From: Schizochytrium sp. TIO01 | Lineage: Eukaryota > Sar > Bigyra > Thraustochytrida > Thraustochytriidae | Length of the DNA: 64,000 nucleotides | Reading direction: 5' to 3' | Assembly: GCA_004764695.1 (NCBI GenBank) | Contig: SMSO01000025.1 | Location: forward strand, 4,070,862 to 4,134,861 | Shown: piece after piece, positions 43,667-54,122 of the stretch | Numbering within the stretch: position 1 is the first letter of the stretch | Layout of the letters: every line of letters begins with the position of its first letter | Notes under the pieces: generated by a model | Databases searched by the model: none | What the model was told of the DNA's origin: nothing | The model's input: the letters and a program-made list of their open reading frames with translations, nothing else | Program-made: the position numbers and the translations under genes

Positions 43667-44540
43667 TGCTTTTGGGAGCGTCTGGAAGTGAGACTGGTTG
43701 CTGCCAGATGTAATTCAGAAGAATTGCAAAATTATACTTCTGCCATGCAAAGAACTACCAACAAGTCAACGAAAGAAGAAGGCAGCGACCTACAGATGAT
43801 CTACCTATGTCTGAAAGTTGGCTACAAGGAATCGGAATCACGAAGTTCAACTTAACGCAGTCCTCAAGTTAGTTCATGCTTATGTACACCCTGCATTTGC
43901 CATTTGTCCGAGCCGTATTTTGCTCGCGATTTATCGTAGTCTCCCACGCTGAGAAAGCGATTGAAACCTCAATGGGACCGAACAAGTATTCTTTTCTTTC
44001 TTGTAATACATTGGGATGAATGGTGACGCGTGCTTCCATCTCTTTCACCTTACATCCAGAGAACTGGCCTTGTCCGACAGTATCGATGAGTCTTACTTAG
44101 CAGCAAAATTGCAGCGGCAGTCGTCTTCAAGTATGCTTGATCAGCTGATCGCAATCACTGCGTACCTTCTATGTCTCCCTTGAACCTTGATGTTCAAGGA
44201 TTCATGTGAGGAAGGATGATCGCTACCAAGGTGCTTCAAGTTGTAAGTCTCGCGATGGACCTACAGGAAGTGACATAATTCTTGCGAGCATCGTGTTCAG
44301 TGTCAGGTACAACAGCAGAGAGGCAGTGCTGAAGAGTTTAGTGCTGCTCAGAGTGTTAGCCACGTTGATTTGTCGGAGAATGGAATTGCTGTAGGATTTT
44401 GCCGGCCAATCCAGTGAATCTCTTGGAGACGATGAAGGTTCCGTTGCGATGGCTACAGTTTGCAATATACTATTATGTTTCGCTCAGCATGTGAAGAAGA
44501 TATGGAAAAAGCCCCTGCTTCAGGTCAACTTTGAGGGCTG
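43667..44540 (+). pseudogene. Possible decayed or intron-split gene, unrecognised
   Basis: A chain of protein-like open stretches in changing plus-strand frames: 43667-43855 (62 codons, containing TKEEGSDLQMIYLCLKVGY), 43815-43952, 44016-44183 (an ATG frame of 55 codons, containing SRELALSDSIDESYLAAKL), and 44399-44542 (GDDEGSVAMATVCNILLC). The last begins right after a TAG that could be a splice acceptor (ctgtag), and a GTAAGTC donor-like site lies near 44246. No start-to-stop model can be drawn. In DNA of this composition stretches of 40-60 codons also arise by chance. Confidence 0.2.
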
Positions 44541-44850
44541 AACTTCTTATTTCTAGTTTATGCGTGGTTGGAGTTTTTGTTCGAACAATGATGCCAGGGT
44601 ACAACACTTCAAAAAGTCATACCAATGAGTTTCACTTACGAAGTTAACTTTTATCCTCGATTTAAGGAACTGATAGGAATACCTCTACCAGTGAGAGCGC
44701 AAAAAAATTATAAATTTAGAAAACAAGGTTAATTTCATTTTTTCGTGGGTAAACTATGTTTAACAGAATTGTGTTGCTCACTTTAGCCTGGCTGGCACCC
44801 GAAAACTAAGCACTACTACTGCCTAGTAGTATGAAGATGTTGCAGGTGAT

Positions 44851-47800
44851 CTAAACACCATTAGATGCCCCCGCAGCAACACCATAATTGTTGCACAACT
44901 TTGAGTCGGCACCAAGCGCAATGAGCAGTGTGCGCACAGCTGAAGAAGCTAAATGCAAAGGCGTATCCCCTTGCAAGTTTTGTGCGTCAATGTCAACTCC
45001 TGCGCTTAGACATACATGGATTCCATCAATCCAATTCTCTTTTGCGGCTGCATGTAAGACAGTATTTCCAGCCGTGTCAGTTACACGGATATTGGCAGAG
45101 TCTCGACGAAAGATTTTTTCAAGGGCTTTTGCATCCCGCTCCCGAACGAAACGAAATATCTCCTTGCCGAGAATGGGAGCTCCGTAACGTTGCGTCCACT
45201 CTTCATCATCTTGATCACTTTCTTCTTCCTCCTCATCGTTGTCTGTTGCCTCCTCATCACTTGAATCTGTAGAAAGCTCGAGGTCTTGATCCTCAGACTG
45301 ATGTTGGCGAGGGCCGCCACGACTTTGCTGTTCTTCCCGAAATAATCTTGACATTTTCGTTTCCAACATCTCCACCGCGTCCTTAACACGCGCTCGCCGG
45401 TGAGCAAAATACACGCTTGTGGAATCTGAATCCTGAAAAATCTCCATGTCTGCTCGTGCAGCATCTACAAGACGCCACACTTCCTTTTCTGCGGGACTAC
45501 GTGGAAGCTGACGACGGCGACCTCGCCTTTGCAACTCAGACTCGACGGATTCAATAGCTTTTCGAGCCCATCGTAGTAACGCCGCAGTTTCTTCGGCGTC
45601 ATCGTCGTCATCACCATCATCAGCGTCATGTTTTCCTCCTTCGAGAGAACTATCATTTTGATTCCCATCGCTACGGCGAGAAAGGCTTGCTGCATCATGG
45701 TTCTCCCCATAGTCTATGCTATGCGGTGAGCTCAAAGAACCACCCCTTGTGCGGGTCAAGGGGTCCTGGACAAGGTTGAACTCCCATGTAGCACCTAAGC
45801 GTCGAAAGATAGCCGCTGCGGCTGAAGAATGGCTCCCGTTCATATTTTCTTGCAATGCGCGGCCGAGTAAGAGATGTGCTACACCGACGTTGTAAGACCA
45901 CATTCCATCAAATCGAGCTGCGTCAGCAACAGCACGACTCCAGTGGTCACACGCAACCTTTGTATCTCCAGCGCACTGTGCTTTAAAACCTCGCAAGATG
46001 TGTAATCTCGGCATAGCTCCTGGAAATAGAGCGCAAAGACCTTGCAATACCTGGACCGCAGTGTCAAGTTGATGCTGCTCCGGCATGCTATCCTGCTCGC
46101 AAGACTTCATAAGACTGACAAAGGTTTTGGGGATGGCAAGATACTGCTTCAAAAGAGCTAGGGTTTGTCGACCTTTCAGGCTCCGTTGCAAAAGAGCTTC
46201 GAATGAAGTTCCAGAGTTCGATTGCGATCTAAGAGCTGCTTCGTCATTGATCTGAAGCTTATCATCAACTACACAGGAATACGCCAAAGATGCTAAGCTC
46301 TGCTTCTTTATTGTTCGTAAGGCTGAGCGCATGTGTTCGTAAGAAGTCAAGCCAAGGAAGCATAAAACTTTAAAAAGGTCAGAATCTGTAGCCACCTCCT
46401 GCAGCCGTAACGGGCGGCACGCAGCGACTGTTACTTGGGAGTTCCCGGCTTGAAAAGGTGAAGCAGACATAAGGAGATCCTGTGTGTTATTCTTTGGATG
46501 TAATCTTGATTTCACCTTTGCTTTTGCCTTCTTCACCTTTTGACTCTCTTTTTTGAAGTATTGGATGCCATCCTGCGCACCTGATTCTAAACGAGAGTCC
46601 TCGTTTTGATGCCCAAACCGACCATGACTGTTGTGACGCTGTAATGTCTTGCGCAAAGGTCTCGGAGCTTGGTGGTGGGGCTCTTTCGATTGTTTGCGGC
46701 GACTCCGTCTCTTCAATGCAACTTCGGGGTTTCTTCCTGTATGAGAGGATGACAGCGAAGACGATGATTTGCGCAAGTTAAAGCCAGAGCTCCAATTTCG
46801 AGCATCTTGGAAATCGCATTCCTCAGAGGCTTTCTTGGGTGCAGCTAGCCGTGCAAAAAATGCATCAGCGCTCTGTGTCCGCCGCGGCTGAGGTTTGTCT
46901 AGGCTTGCATTTTTGTTTTCAGTTGATCGGGCAGTCTGGGATTCAGACACAATCGGCAGAAACCGAGAGCTGGGCAAATGATGGTCGATTTGAAGGGGAT
47001 CTGCAAGTAAAGTTTGTTGTAATGAGTCTGTATTGATCGAATCAAGGTTTTTTTCCTCTTCAAGTTCCAATCGTGTCGCTGTAAGACGCTGGTAAATTTC
47101 ATAGCATGTCGAACAGACTGCAACTGTTTTGTGATAGTTTGAAAGTTTTTTTGGATCTGCAAAGCTGTATTGCCGACCATGGTTTCCAGAGTCCGGCTCG
47201 CTCCATGCGAGGGATGACCAATGGCGAGGGATTGTAGGCAAGCCTTGCGAAGCTGACAGAGGCCCTGCGAGAGCCACGAGGCAAGTTGCCTTTTCCACAC
47301 GATGATCTATAGAATCGCTAACAACAAGTGCCCAGGGTCGAACACTAGAGGCCCAGTCTGGACAGATCATTGGGAAATGTAATCTCAAAGTTCCAGCATT
47401 TCGACAACCACGCGCTAAAGGCATTCGGGTTTCACCATCGTAAGATACAAGCGAGATATCAACAAATGCAACAGGCCCTGTCCACTCCCACTCCAGAGTA
47501 AATGATGCATCCTGTGGAATCACTGGTACTCCCCTGCTACGGTCGAGATCGCGCGGCAAATCAACTCTTGTAATGGCTCGAAGTCGTGAGATAGAAGCAC
47601 GTTGTCGGAGAGTGTATACACGAAGCAAGGGGTCCATTGACTGTAATGTGTGTGGCTCTTCCGCATGCAAGACTGCTCGGTAAGCAATTTTATGCATGTC
47701 ATCACTAGGCCTAATTTGCTTGCCAGCCAAGAGCGAGGGGTCGTCTTCATCCTCCCGTGTTTTACTATGATCACTGGATGTTGCAAAACCATTTGAGGAG

Positions 47801-48585
47801 GAGCACATGGAAGAAGCATCAGAAGTAGAGGAGTTTGGAAGCGGGAGCTCTCGAGTGAGCCAGAGTCGTTGAGCTTGTTCATCGTACTGACAGAATGCGC
47901 CCACGCACCTCCGCTGGGACTTGGTTTTTGCTTTGCTCGATGGAAGAAGAAGTCCTCCTGATGCTTGGGTTCCTGTTTTTGCGTCACTAGCCAAAACAAT
48001 TTTTGATACATTGATGAGCCATAGTTTATCAGTTTGTGTGTCAGTAGCAAAACTAAGTTTCATGCGCATTACTCGAACACCAGTATTGCGCGCAAGGTGT
48101 TGAGCTAAACGATCTGTAATGACATCCACCTCTTTCGAACGGCCAACACCCGCTTGCGTGGTACGAACCGAGTGTGTGATTCCGTTTGCATCAAGGCTAA
48201 AACGCGCTTCAAACCACGAAGAGATCCCTCCTGGTGGTTCTTGACGAATAGCTAGAACCTCTTCACCCAAATCTTCAATAAATTCAGGTACTCGATGTGG
48301 TGGTACCGCTTGTGCATCTCCAGAGGCGTAATAAATTGTGACCTCACCCCCTTCGCCAGCACACGCATGAGCAAACTTGTCTGGGATGTCGTCGCCTACA
48401 GTCTTACTTGAGCGTTTCAACACTGTGCCTTGTCGGCTAGTGAAGAGCCATGCCTCAGACGGATTCGCCTTTTCCAAAGTCACAAGACAGTCCGGAATGC
48501 GTATTGCGAGCGGCGCATCCTGGTGAGGCCTCCAGATGTTTCTCAATACCCATACAAAGTCACGGCGCTTTCCATTGTCCGCCAT
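44851..48585 (-). CDS. Large ankyrin-tailed protein of unknown function
   Basis: A 1244-residue soluble protein. The N-terminal 200 residues form a globular region ending in MKLSFATDTQTDKLWLINVSKI, a strand-turn-strand pattern that recurs in large protist proteins. A second conserved piece at about 470-505 contains VCSTCYEIYQRL, a CxxC pair that may bind a metal. Residues 590-740 are Arg/Ser/Lys-rich and probably disordered and nuclear-directed or RNA-binding, which is a guess. A helical region with short repeats occupies 770-960. Two acidic runs occur at about 985-1000 and 1108-1130. The end (about 1140-1240) holds two to three ankyrin repeats (AGNTVLHAAAKENWIDGI, GDTPLHLASSAV). The longer frame starts with TTG at 48591; ATG at 48585 (MADNGKRRDF) is preferred. 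No intron. Ankyrin repeats imply protein-protein contact; no enzyme motif is seen. Confidence 0.8.
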   Translation of the reverse strand: MADNGKRRDFVWVLRNIWRPHQDAPLAIRIPDCLVTLEKANPSEAWLFTSRQGTVLKRSSKTVGDDIPDKFAHACAGEGGEVTIYYASGDAQAVPPHRVPEFIEDLGEEVLAIRQEPPGGISSWFEARFSLDANGITHSVRTTQAGVGRSKEVDVITDRLAQHLARNTGVRVMRMKLSFATDTQTDKLWLINVSKIVLASDAKTGTQASGGLLLPSSKAKTKSQRRCVGAFCQYDEQAQRLWLTRELPLPNSSTSDASSMCSSSNGFATSSDHSKTREDEDDPSLLAGKQIRPSDDMHKIAYRAVLHAEEPHTLQSMDPLLRVYTLRQRASISRLRAITRVDLPRDLDRSRGVPVIPQDASFTLEWEWTGPVAFVDISLVSYDGETRMPLARGCRNAGTLRLHFPMICPDWASSVRPWALVVSDSIDHRVEKATCLVALAGPLSASQGLPTIPRHWSSLAWSEPDSGNHGRQYSFADPKKLSNYHKTVAVCSTCYEIYQRLTATRLELEEEKNLDSINTDSLQQTLLADPLQIDHHLPSSRFLPIVSESQTARSTENKNASLDKPQPRRTQSADAFFARLAAPKKASEECDFQDARNWSSGFNLRKSSSSLSSSHTGRNPEVALKRRSRRKQSKEPHHQAPRPLRKTLQRHNSHGRFGHQNEDSRLESGAQDGIQYFKKESQKVKKAKAKVKSRLHPKNNTQDLLMSASPFQAGNSQVTVAACRPLRLQEVATDSDLFKVLCFLGLTSYEHMRSALRTIKKQSLASLAYSCVVDDKLQINDEAALRSQSNSGTSFEALLQRSLKGRQTLALLKQYLAIPKTFVSLMKSCEQDSMPEQHQLDTAVQVLQGLCALFPGAMPRLHILRGFKAQCAGDTKVACDHWSRAVADAARFDGMWSYNVGVAHLLLGRALQENMNGSHSSAAAAIFRRLGATWEFNLVQDPLTRTRGGSLSSPHSIDYGENHDAASLSRRSDGNQNDSSLEGGKHDADDGDDDDDAEETAALLRWARKAIESVESELQRRGRRRQLPRSPAEKEVWRLVDAARADMEIFQDSDSTSVYFAHRRARVKDAVEMLETKMSRLFREEQQSRGGPRQHQSEDQDLELSTDSSDEEATDNDEEEEESDQDDEEWTQRYGAPILGKEIFRFVRERDAKALEKIFRRDSANIRVTDTAGNTVLHAAAKENWIDGIHVCLSAGVDIDAQNLQGDTPLHLASSAVRTLLIALGADSKLCNNYGVAAGASNGV

Positions 48586-50036
48586 CGTCAATGGGTGTAG
48601 GTGCCCGCTAAATGCTAGCGGGCAGGCTGCCCAGCTCTGCTTTTGCTGTGCTCCTGTCTAAGCCCAGATAACTTCTGGTAAAAGTTTTAGTCTCAAAATG
48701 CTACTACCTACGCCCACTTTGTCGTAAAATAACACCGTTAGATAGTAGCAACTATTATGATACTTTGCATAGAGTTCACAAGGCATGTATGCCCTAATCT
48801 GTTTTTTAAAAGCTCACGAGTATCTGGTACTCGTGCAGTCAGTGCATTGATGCCATACGTATCTCCACTTCTAAATTGTATACTCTTATCTCAAAGGTAT
48901 AAGGCGATATATATCTATATAAATATATAGATATAATTCTATTGAAGTGACTCCGCCGAAACCTCTGAGAGGTATATGCGTCTTCAAACGAAAAGGCAAC
49001 CTCGATTTCCTCTTCTCCGATGACGAGATCTCTTATTTTTCCATTCTTTACAAGAGAGAACAGCACTATCTCTAGCTACCTCTACCAGACTCCTATCATC
49101 CTGTAGTACACACCTCTACATCCCTTAATCTCATATAGCTACCTCCTACTGCCGTCCCCATTCTCTCTCCAACGGCCAGTTTTCCAGTGTATTCTCCTCC
49201 CAGTTCCATCCCCACAGTCTCTACTTTTGCTCCCCATCTCCTCCTAAGAGTTAGTTTTTGCCAACTTTGCGGTGGGTTGCCCAGTCTTTGTGCATACTAA
49301 TTCATGTATTCAGTGTTCTAGAGTACTTTCAGTGGCAAACAGAGACAGTGGGGCGCGCGCCTTGGGTCTCTGACAGGCTTCTAGCCACCTCCTAGGTGTT
49401 CACTACCAGCCTCTAGTACCTATTACCCAAGCACCTTCTATCCTACAGTTTATTATAAGAGGCACGTAGGAGGCCCATCGCCTCTTCAGTGCTACAGTTT
49501 GTGATAACTGTGGTCCTACACAGGCGACCTAAGGTAAAAGAAGGCGTTAATAGCTCGAAAAGAGAGAGATAGAGAGAGAGCGCCGCCTTCGCAAGCTGAT
49601 AAGCGGGCGCAGAGAGAGAAGGAGGGAGGAGGCCAAGCTCCTCTGGCTGCCTCTGCCTCTGCCTCTGCCTCTACCTGGCTATCTGCCTATAGCTATCTGC
49701 CTAGCTATCTGCCTAACTGGCTGCCTAAAAGCCACGCCGCGGCTTGAGATCGCGACGGTGATGGTTTCATTCGCTAGTTTCACCTACTCCTTATTAGCTG
49801 GCCTCTAGCACCTGCTACTGTCGATATAGGCCTATCTCTCTTCATATATATATATATATGTATCATAATATGATATCATACACATATATACATATCCATA
49901 TGTATACATATGTACAGATCGCTGGCCTAGCAGTGGCTAACGGATCCATAGCGGTCCGTCGCTTCTTATTCCCCCTTTTCTCCATATTCTTCTTAGTCCT
50001 GTATTTTCGAAGTTGCTGTCCATATATTGCAACGTT

Positions 50037-50086
50037 GTTTGTTTGTTTGTTTGTTTGTTTGTTTGTTTGTTTGTTTGTTTGTTTGT
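50037..50086. repeat. (GTTT)12 tetranucleotide repeat
   Basis: About twelve perfect gttt units. They give false frames with LFVC and TNKQ repeats. Non-coding. Confidence 0.9.
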
Positions 50087-50343
50087 CGAATGAATCAGAC
50101 GGCACTGAGAAACTTCGGCTCCAAGTCACGCTAGGCGGCGCCTAGCTACTGCTAGCTATAGCAGGTTTTCACTCAACTGAAAGAAAGATATTTTCTCGCT
50201 GCCTTCCGTCCCATCCCTAGAGTTTAGGGTAGGTGAGCATAGGAAGCCGCCGCTCTCTTCTTTTCTCTCTTCCTTTTCTCCTCCGCATGTTCAAAGCATA
50301 ACAATATCTTTCTTCCTCTCTTTCTTTCTTCTCTTCTTAGTTA

Positions 50344-50415
50344 AAGAAAAAGGAAAAGAAAAAGGAAAAGAAAAAGGTTCTTTCTTTCTTTCTTTCTTTC
50401 TTTCTTTTCTTCTTT
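50344..50415. repeat. Purine/pyrimidine inverted repeat
   Basis: aaagaaaaaggaaaag units (50344-50378) directly abut ttctttctttctttc units (50379-50415). The arms are near-complementary with almost no spacer, so a hairpin is possible. Confidence 0.75.
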
Positions 50416-51416
50416 CGAGTTCATGATCAGAAATCAATCAACAATCGAAACTCGCGACTGGTATAGTATACGTTATATGGACACTACCCAGATGGGTGCA
50501 AAGCCAAAAGACGTTTGGGGGGGCTAGTGTGCGGTAGGAAACTGCTACCGGGCGCTGTCACTCCCTCTTCTCCGTGCCCTAAGGCCCTTGCTAACTTTAA
50601 AACTAGCGCACCGTTAACGTTTCTTTCTCCTTTTTCTTTTAGTTGGCTGGTGTTCTAAAGCTCTCGCCCCCTTTGGGCCGCTCGCCGCTGCCTGAGAGCC
50701 GCTCGGCCGCCTCTCAAGGGAGCGCCTCCGCAGCCAGAGGGATTCGCCCGCAGGGCTGGGGAAGAGTCGGCGGCTTTGCCGTGGCTTTGTCGGCGCTGGA
50801 GTCGTTGTTTTTGGTGGTTTTCTTCAACTTTGTTGTTTCGATCGATCGTTCGTTCGTTCATTTGTTTGTTTATTATTTGTTCCTTTGATCTGTTTCTTTT
50901 ATTTATCGATCAATCTTTTTGTTTTGGAGCGCCCGTTCCCGCTTTGTTGGGCTTGCGCGGCTATACTTCACTTTGCAGGGGCGCGCGCAAGTGAATTAAA
51001 GATCGCGCAAGTGAAACAAAAAAGCGCACACAATAGACTATTCACTCACTCGCTCACTGAGTCATTCATTTCATTCCTTTCTGGTTTTCTCCTGATCTGA
51101 GATCGTTGAGATCGTCGATCTCGCAGAAAGCGAGAGCGCGCTTCAGTGGCTACGCGATGCATGGGCGAGCAGCTCGACGGCGCCGGAGCGAGGGAGGCCG
51201 CGCTTATTCGATCCCCTCGAGCGGCGACTGCGCGAAGGAGGAGTGGATAGACTGATTGCTGATTTGTCGCTTCTTCACCCAAGTTCACCCATTTACCTTT
51301 AGAACAGTAAACGTTTGTAACGAAAAAACAGACGACAAACAAAAACAAACAATGAATAAACAAACAAAGAAAGAAAGAGAGAAAGGAAAAGGAAGAGAAA
51401 GGAAGAGAAAGGACTG

Positions 51417-51545
51417 TTGCTCTGTTTTGCTCTGCGTTGTTTTGCTCTGCTTTGCTCTGCTCTGCGTTGCTCTGCGTTGCTCTGCGTTGCTCTGCGTCGC
51501 TTTGATCCGCTTTGGTTTGCTTTGATCTGCTTTAGGGTTTTGCTT
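51417..51545. repeat. TCTGCGTTGC minisatellite
   Basis: Imperfect tandem units of ctctgcgttg and ctctgctttg over about 130 bp, 400 bp upstream of the RRM gene. The derived Leu/Cys/Ala frames are not genes. Its position makes a promoter or leader role possible but unproven. Confidence 0.8.
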
Positions 51546-51943
51546 TGCTCTGCTTTGGTTTTGTTGCAGGTATCTTATGAAACAGAGGAGAGAGAAAGGA
51601 TATCTTAGTATTGTTTGCAGATTTAAATTTTAAGGCCACGGTATTAGTGGCGCCTAGCCAGGTGCTAGTGCCTCTGGGTTTACGAGGAGAAGAAACACTT
51701 CGATTGAAAGAAATGACGAATTTCAAATTCAAATTCAAAATAAATCAGTGAATCATTCAATTGATCGAGCAGTCGATCAATCGACCTTGACTCATATCAC
51801 TCCAGTCGGCGCGCAGCAGACTTTGCCACAGGCCACCTCAAGCCATCTCTGGAGAGCACGGCAGAGCAGACCCCACAAGCGCAGCGCACAGCGAAGTCTG
51901 CCCTTGAGCGGAGCGAGAAGATAGTTTGACAGCATCGAGCGAG

Positions 51944-53773
51944 ATGAGCGCCGATGCCAATGCCGTTGCCAACGCAGCTGCCCCTGCAGAGGGCAGCGCC
52001 GTGGCCAGCACCGGAACCAACCCTGGCGGAGTCTACGTGAAGCTTCCCAAGGGTGCTGACGTGGACGCCGCTGCACTCAAGGCTGCCTTCACCCAGTTCG
52101 GCGAGGTTGTGCGATCCTCGCGTGTCAACAAGCACAGCGGATCGGCCCAGGTCTTCTTCAAGGACGCCCCGGGCCCCGCACAGGCTGCCATTGAGGCCGG
52201 ATCTGTCTCTATTGCCGATGGCATCGAGGTCCAGGTCCGTCAGCTTAACGAGAAGAAGCCTCGCCAGCGCAAGCCCAAGGCCGACAACGCTGATACCGCT
52301 GACGCCGAGAACGCCTCAAAGAGTGCCAACAGTGACGCCAAAAACGACGCTGCTAACACTTCTAAGAGTGCCAGCAACGACTCGAAGGCCTCTAAAAAAG
52401 GTACCACAAAGGTCGAGAACGGTACTAAGAACGCCACCGCCAAAAAGGCAGCAGATGGCAAGTCGGAGGCCAAGAACGGCGTGACAAAGAGTAAGAACGC
52501 AGGCCAGAGGAAGAAGAGCACAGGAAAGGTAAACGAGGAGCAAAAGGGCTCGAGTGAAGAAACTGAGGCCAAAGCTGCAGTGGACGCTGAGGAAGAGGAG
52601 AAGAACAGGGCCGCACTGGATGCGAGGTCCATCTACGCCAGACTCAGCGGCGCACGCACAAGCAAGCCAGAAGTGACAAAGGCATTCGAGACTTACGGAG
52701 AGGTTAAGAGAGTCGAGGTTCGCTCACGCAGGCTGCGCACGGGAGAGGTCACACACATCTTCATCACCTTTGCTGACGTCCAAGGCGCCGAAGCCGTCAT
52801 TAAGGCTGTTGAGGCAGACACGAAGATCATGCTTGGAGAGAACGAGCTCAAGGTCGACCGCCGCAAGCGCAAGCCTACAGCAGCTGCCGACGCCACCACC
52901 ACCGCTGCCACCGGGGAGACCAATGCTGCTGACAAGAAGGCTCCGCGTGCCAAAAAGCAGCAGCAGCCTAAGAAGAAGCAGCAGGCTGAGGGCGCTAACA
53001 ATGACTCCGCCGCTGCTGAGGAACAGAAGGAGGACGCCGTTGAGGGCAAGCAAAAAACCAAGAAGGAGAAGCAGGCTAATGGCAAAGCTAAAACCGAGGG
53101 CAAGGCACCTGCACCCAAGACATCCGTCTACATCACCAACATTGCGATCTCCACGGATGAGGACAGCCTCCGCAGCAAGTTTAGTGAGTTTGGTGCCATC
53201 AAGTCCATTTCTAGGCGCCAGCGTGAAAGCTTTGCCACTGTTGCCTTCGCTGATGCAGCTGGTGTCGAAGCTACCTTGGCCGCTGCCAAGGACGGAAAGC
53301 TTAAGCTTGGCGAAGACAAGGTTCTAAGTGCCACCTCCTGGCGCCCGTCTGGCCGCAGTAACGGCACCAAGGCAAAGGCCGAAACTGAGACCACCGCGCC
53401 TGTGGAGAACGCTGTGCATGTGACTGGCTTTGGCTACGATGTGCCATCTGAAGACGCTGTCAAGGAGATCTTTACGCCGCTTGGCGCGGTGTCCTCCGTG
53501 ACCGTACAGCCAACCCGCTGCTTTGGTATTGTGCAGTTCGAGGATGCTGATGTTGCTGCTTCCGTCGTCGAGAAGGCTCCCAAGGAAATCGGTCTCGAGC
53601 CTGAGAACCCTGAGGTACCCATCGTCGTCGAGCTCAGCGTCGGCACCACCAGCGCGAACCGCAACCGTGGAATCTACCGTCGCCGCAACAACTCTCGCCG
53701 CGTCCGCGGTGCCAAGGCTGAAGGTGGCGCTGCCCCGGCAGCTGAGACTCCTGCCTCTGCCGGGGAGCAGTAA
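51944..53773 (+). CDS. Four-RRM RNA-binding protein, Lys/Ala-rich
   Basis: A 609-residue RNA-binding protein. Four RNA-recognition-motif folds are visible: about 28-108 (GVYVKLPKGADVD, GSAQVFFKD), 228-306 (SIYARLSGARTS, THIFITFADVQGAEAVI), 393-468 (SVYITNIAISTDEDSL, FATVAFADAAGVEATL) and 487-570 (AVHVTGFGYDVPS, CFGIVQFEDADVA). The aromatic RNP residues are partly replaced, so RNA affinity may be weak or specialised. Linkers at 110-225 and 310-390 are low-complexity Lys/Ala/Glu/Asn, and the tail has a basic RNRGIYRRRNNSRRVRG patch. The plan suggests a ribonucleoprotein scaffold or translation-related factor; the pathway is not decidable. The frame extends to TTG at 51926; ATG at 51944 (MSADAN) is preferred. 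Codon use is strongly GC-ending (AAG, GCC, AAC), pointing to high expression. No intron. Confidence 0.88.
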   Translation: MSADANAVANAAAPAEGSAVASTGTNPGGVYVKLPKGADVDAAALKAAFTQFGEVVRSSRVNKHSGSAQVFFKDAPGPAQAAIEAGSVSIADGIEVQVRQLNEKKPRQRKPKADNADTADAENASKSANSDAKNDAANTSKSASNDSKASKKGTTKVENGTKNATAKKAADGKSEAKNGVTKSKNAGQRKKSTGKVNEEQKGSSEETEAKAAVDAEEEEKNRAALDARSIYARLSGARTSKPEVTKAFETYGEVKRVEVRSRRLRTGEVTHIFITFADVQGAEAVIKAVEADTKIMLGENELKVDRRKRKPTAAADATTTAATGETNAADKKAPRAKKQQQPKKKQQAEGANNDSAAAEEQKEDAVEGKQKTKKEKQANGKAKTEGKAPAPKTSVYITNIAISTDEDSLRSKFSEFGAIKSISRRQRESFATVAFADAAGVEATLAAAKDGKLKLGEDKVLSATSWRPSGRSNGTKAKAETETTAPVENAVHVTGFGYDVPSEDAVKEIFTPLGAVSSVTVQPTRCFGIVQFEDADVAASVVEKAPKEIGLEPENPEVPIVVELSVGTTSANRNRGIYRRRNNSRRVRGAKAEGGAAPAAETPASAGEQ

Positions 53774-54089
53774 AAAATCAAGCATAGCATAGCATAGCGT
53801 GTGCTTGGCAGGCTTCAGATGCTGGATAATCTGCAGACATCATTTACTAGATGTATTTGCTGGTCAACTTTGTCGACTCATTCCTGTTTAGTAGAAAACA
53901 CCAAACAAGCTGTGAGTTGAGCCTGTCTCGATGCTCGCGTTGATGCTTTTGCCAATGTTTGTTTTCATTTTCCCCCTTTCTACCACTAACCTACTCCATA
54001 TGTTATGTCTTTCTCATCTGGACTCTCTGCCCTTCTGTGGTCTGAGAAACATCATTTGCAATACCATAACAAATGACCCTCTATATCAC

Positions 54090-54092
<3 letters not shown>

Positions 54093-54122
<30 letters not shown>
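54093..54122. repeat. C20-A10 homopolymer junction
   Basis: Twenty C are followed at once by ten A. A second junction of the same type occurs at 62672-62690. It sits about 320 bp past the RRM gene stop. Confidence 0.85.

Larger units (their letters stand above)
41116..44850. other. Spacer upstream of GltB with repeats and uncertain coding traces
   Basis: The first 300 bp hold the GltB promoter (GC-rich, with an AG repeat at 41239-41257). Then follow the AATC/ATTC repeats, two hairpin-capable purine/pyrimidine pairs (41670-41706; 42235-42376), tttct repeats near 42697-42720, a GC-rich island at about 42885-43360 that is open in several frames on both strands, and a coding-like but frame-broken segment from 43667 to 44540. 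The last 300 bp are AT-rich. Confidence 0.5.
48586..51943. other. Intergenic region between divergent genes, repeat-rich
   Basis: A 3.4-kb spacer that must carry the promoters of the ankyrin protein and the RRM protein. It has pyrimidine-rich text at 49080-49450, tctgcc/ctatctgc repeats at 49660-49730, (GTTT) repeats at 50037-50086, a purine/pyrimidine inverted repeat at 50344-50415, and tctgcgttgc repeats at 51417-51545. GC-rich segments at 50640-50780 and 51115-51240 may be promoter sequence. No gene is supported. Confidence 0.5.

Noticed and set aside
52240-53785. Minus-strand and shifted frames over the RRM gene
   Set aside because: Produced by GC-ending codons in the true frame; they are Leu/Ser/Arg-rich with no pattern.
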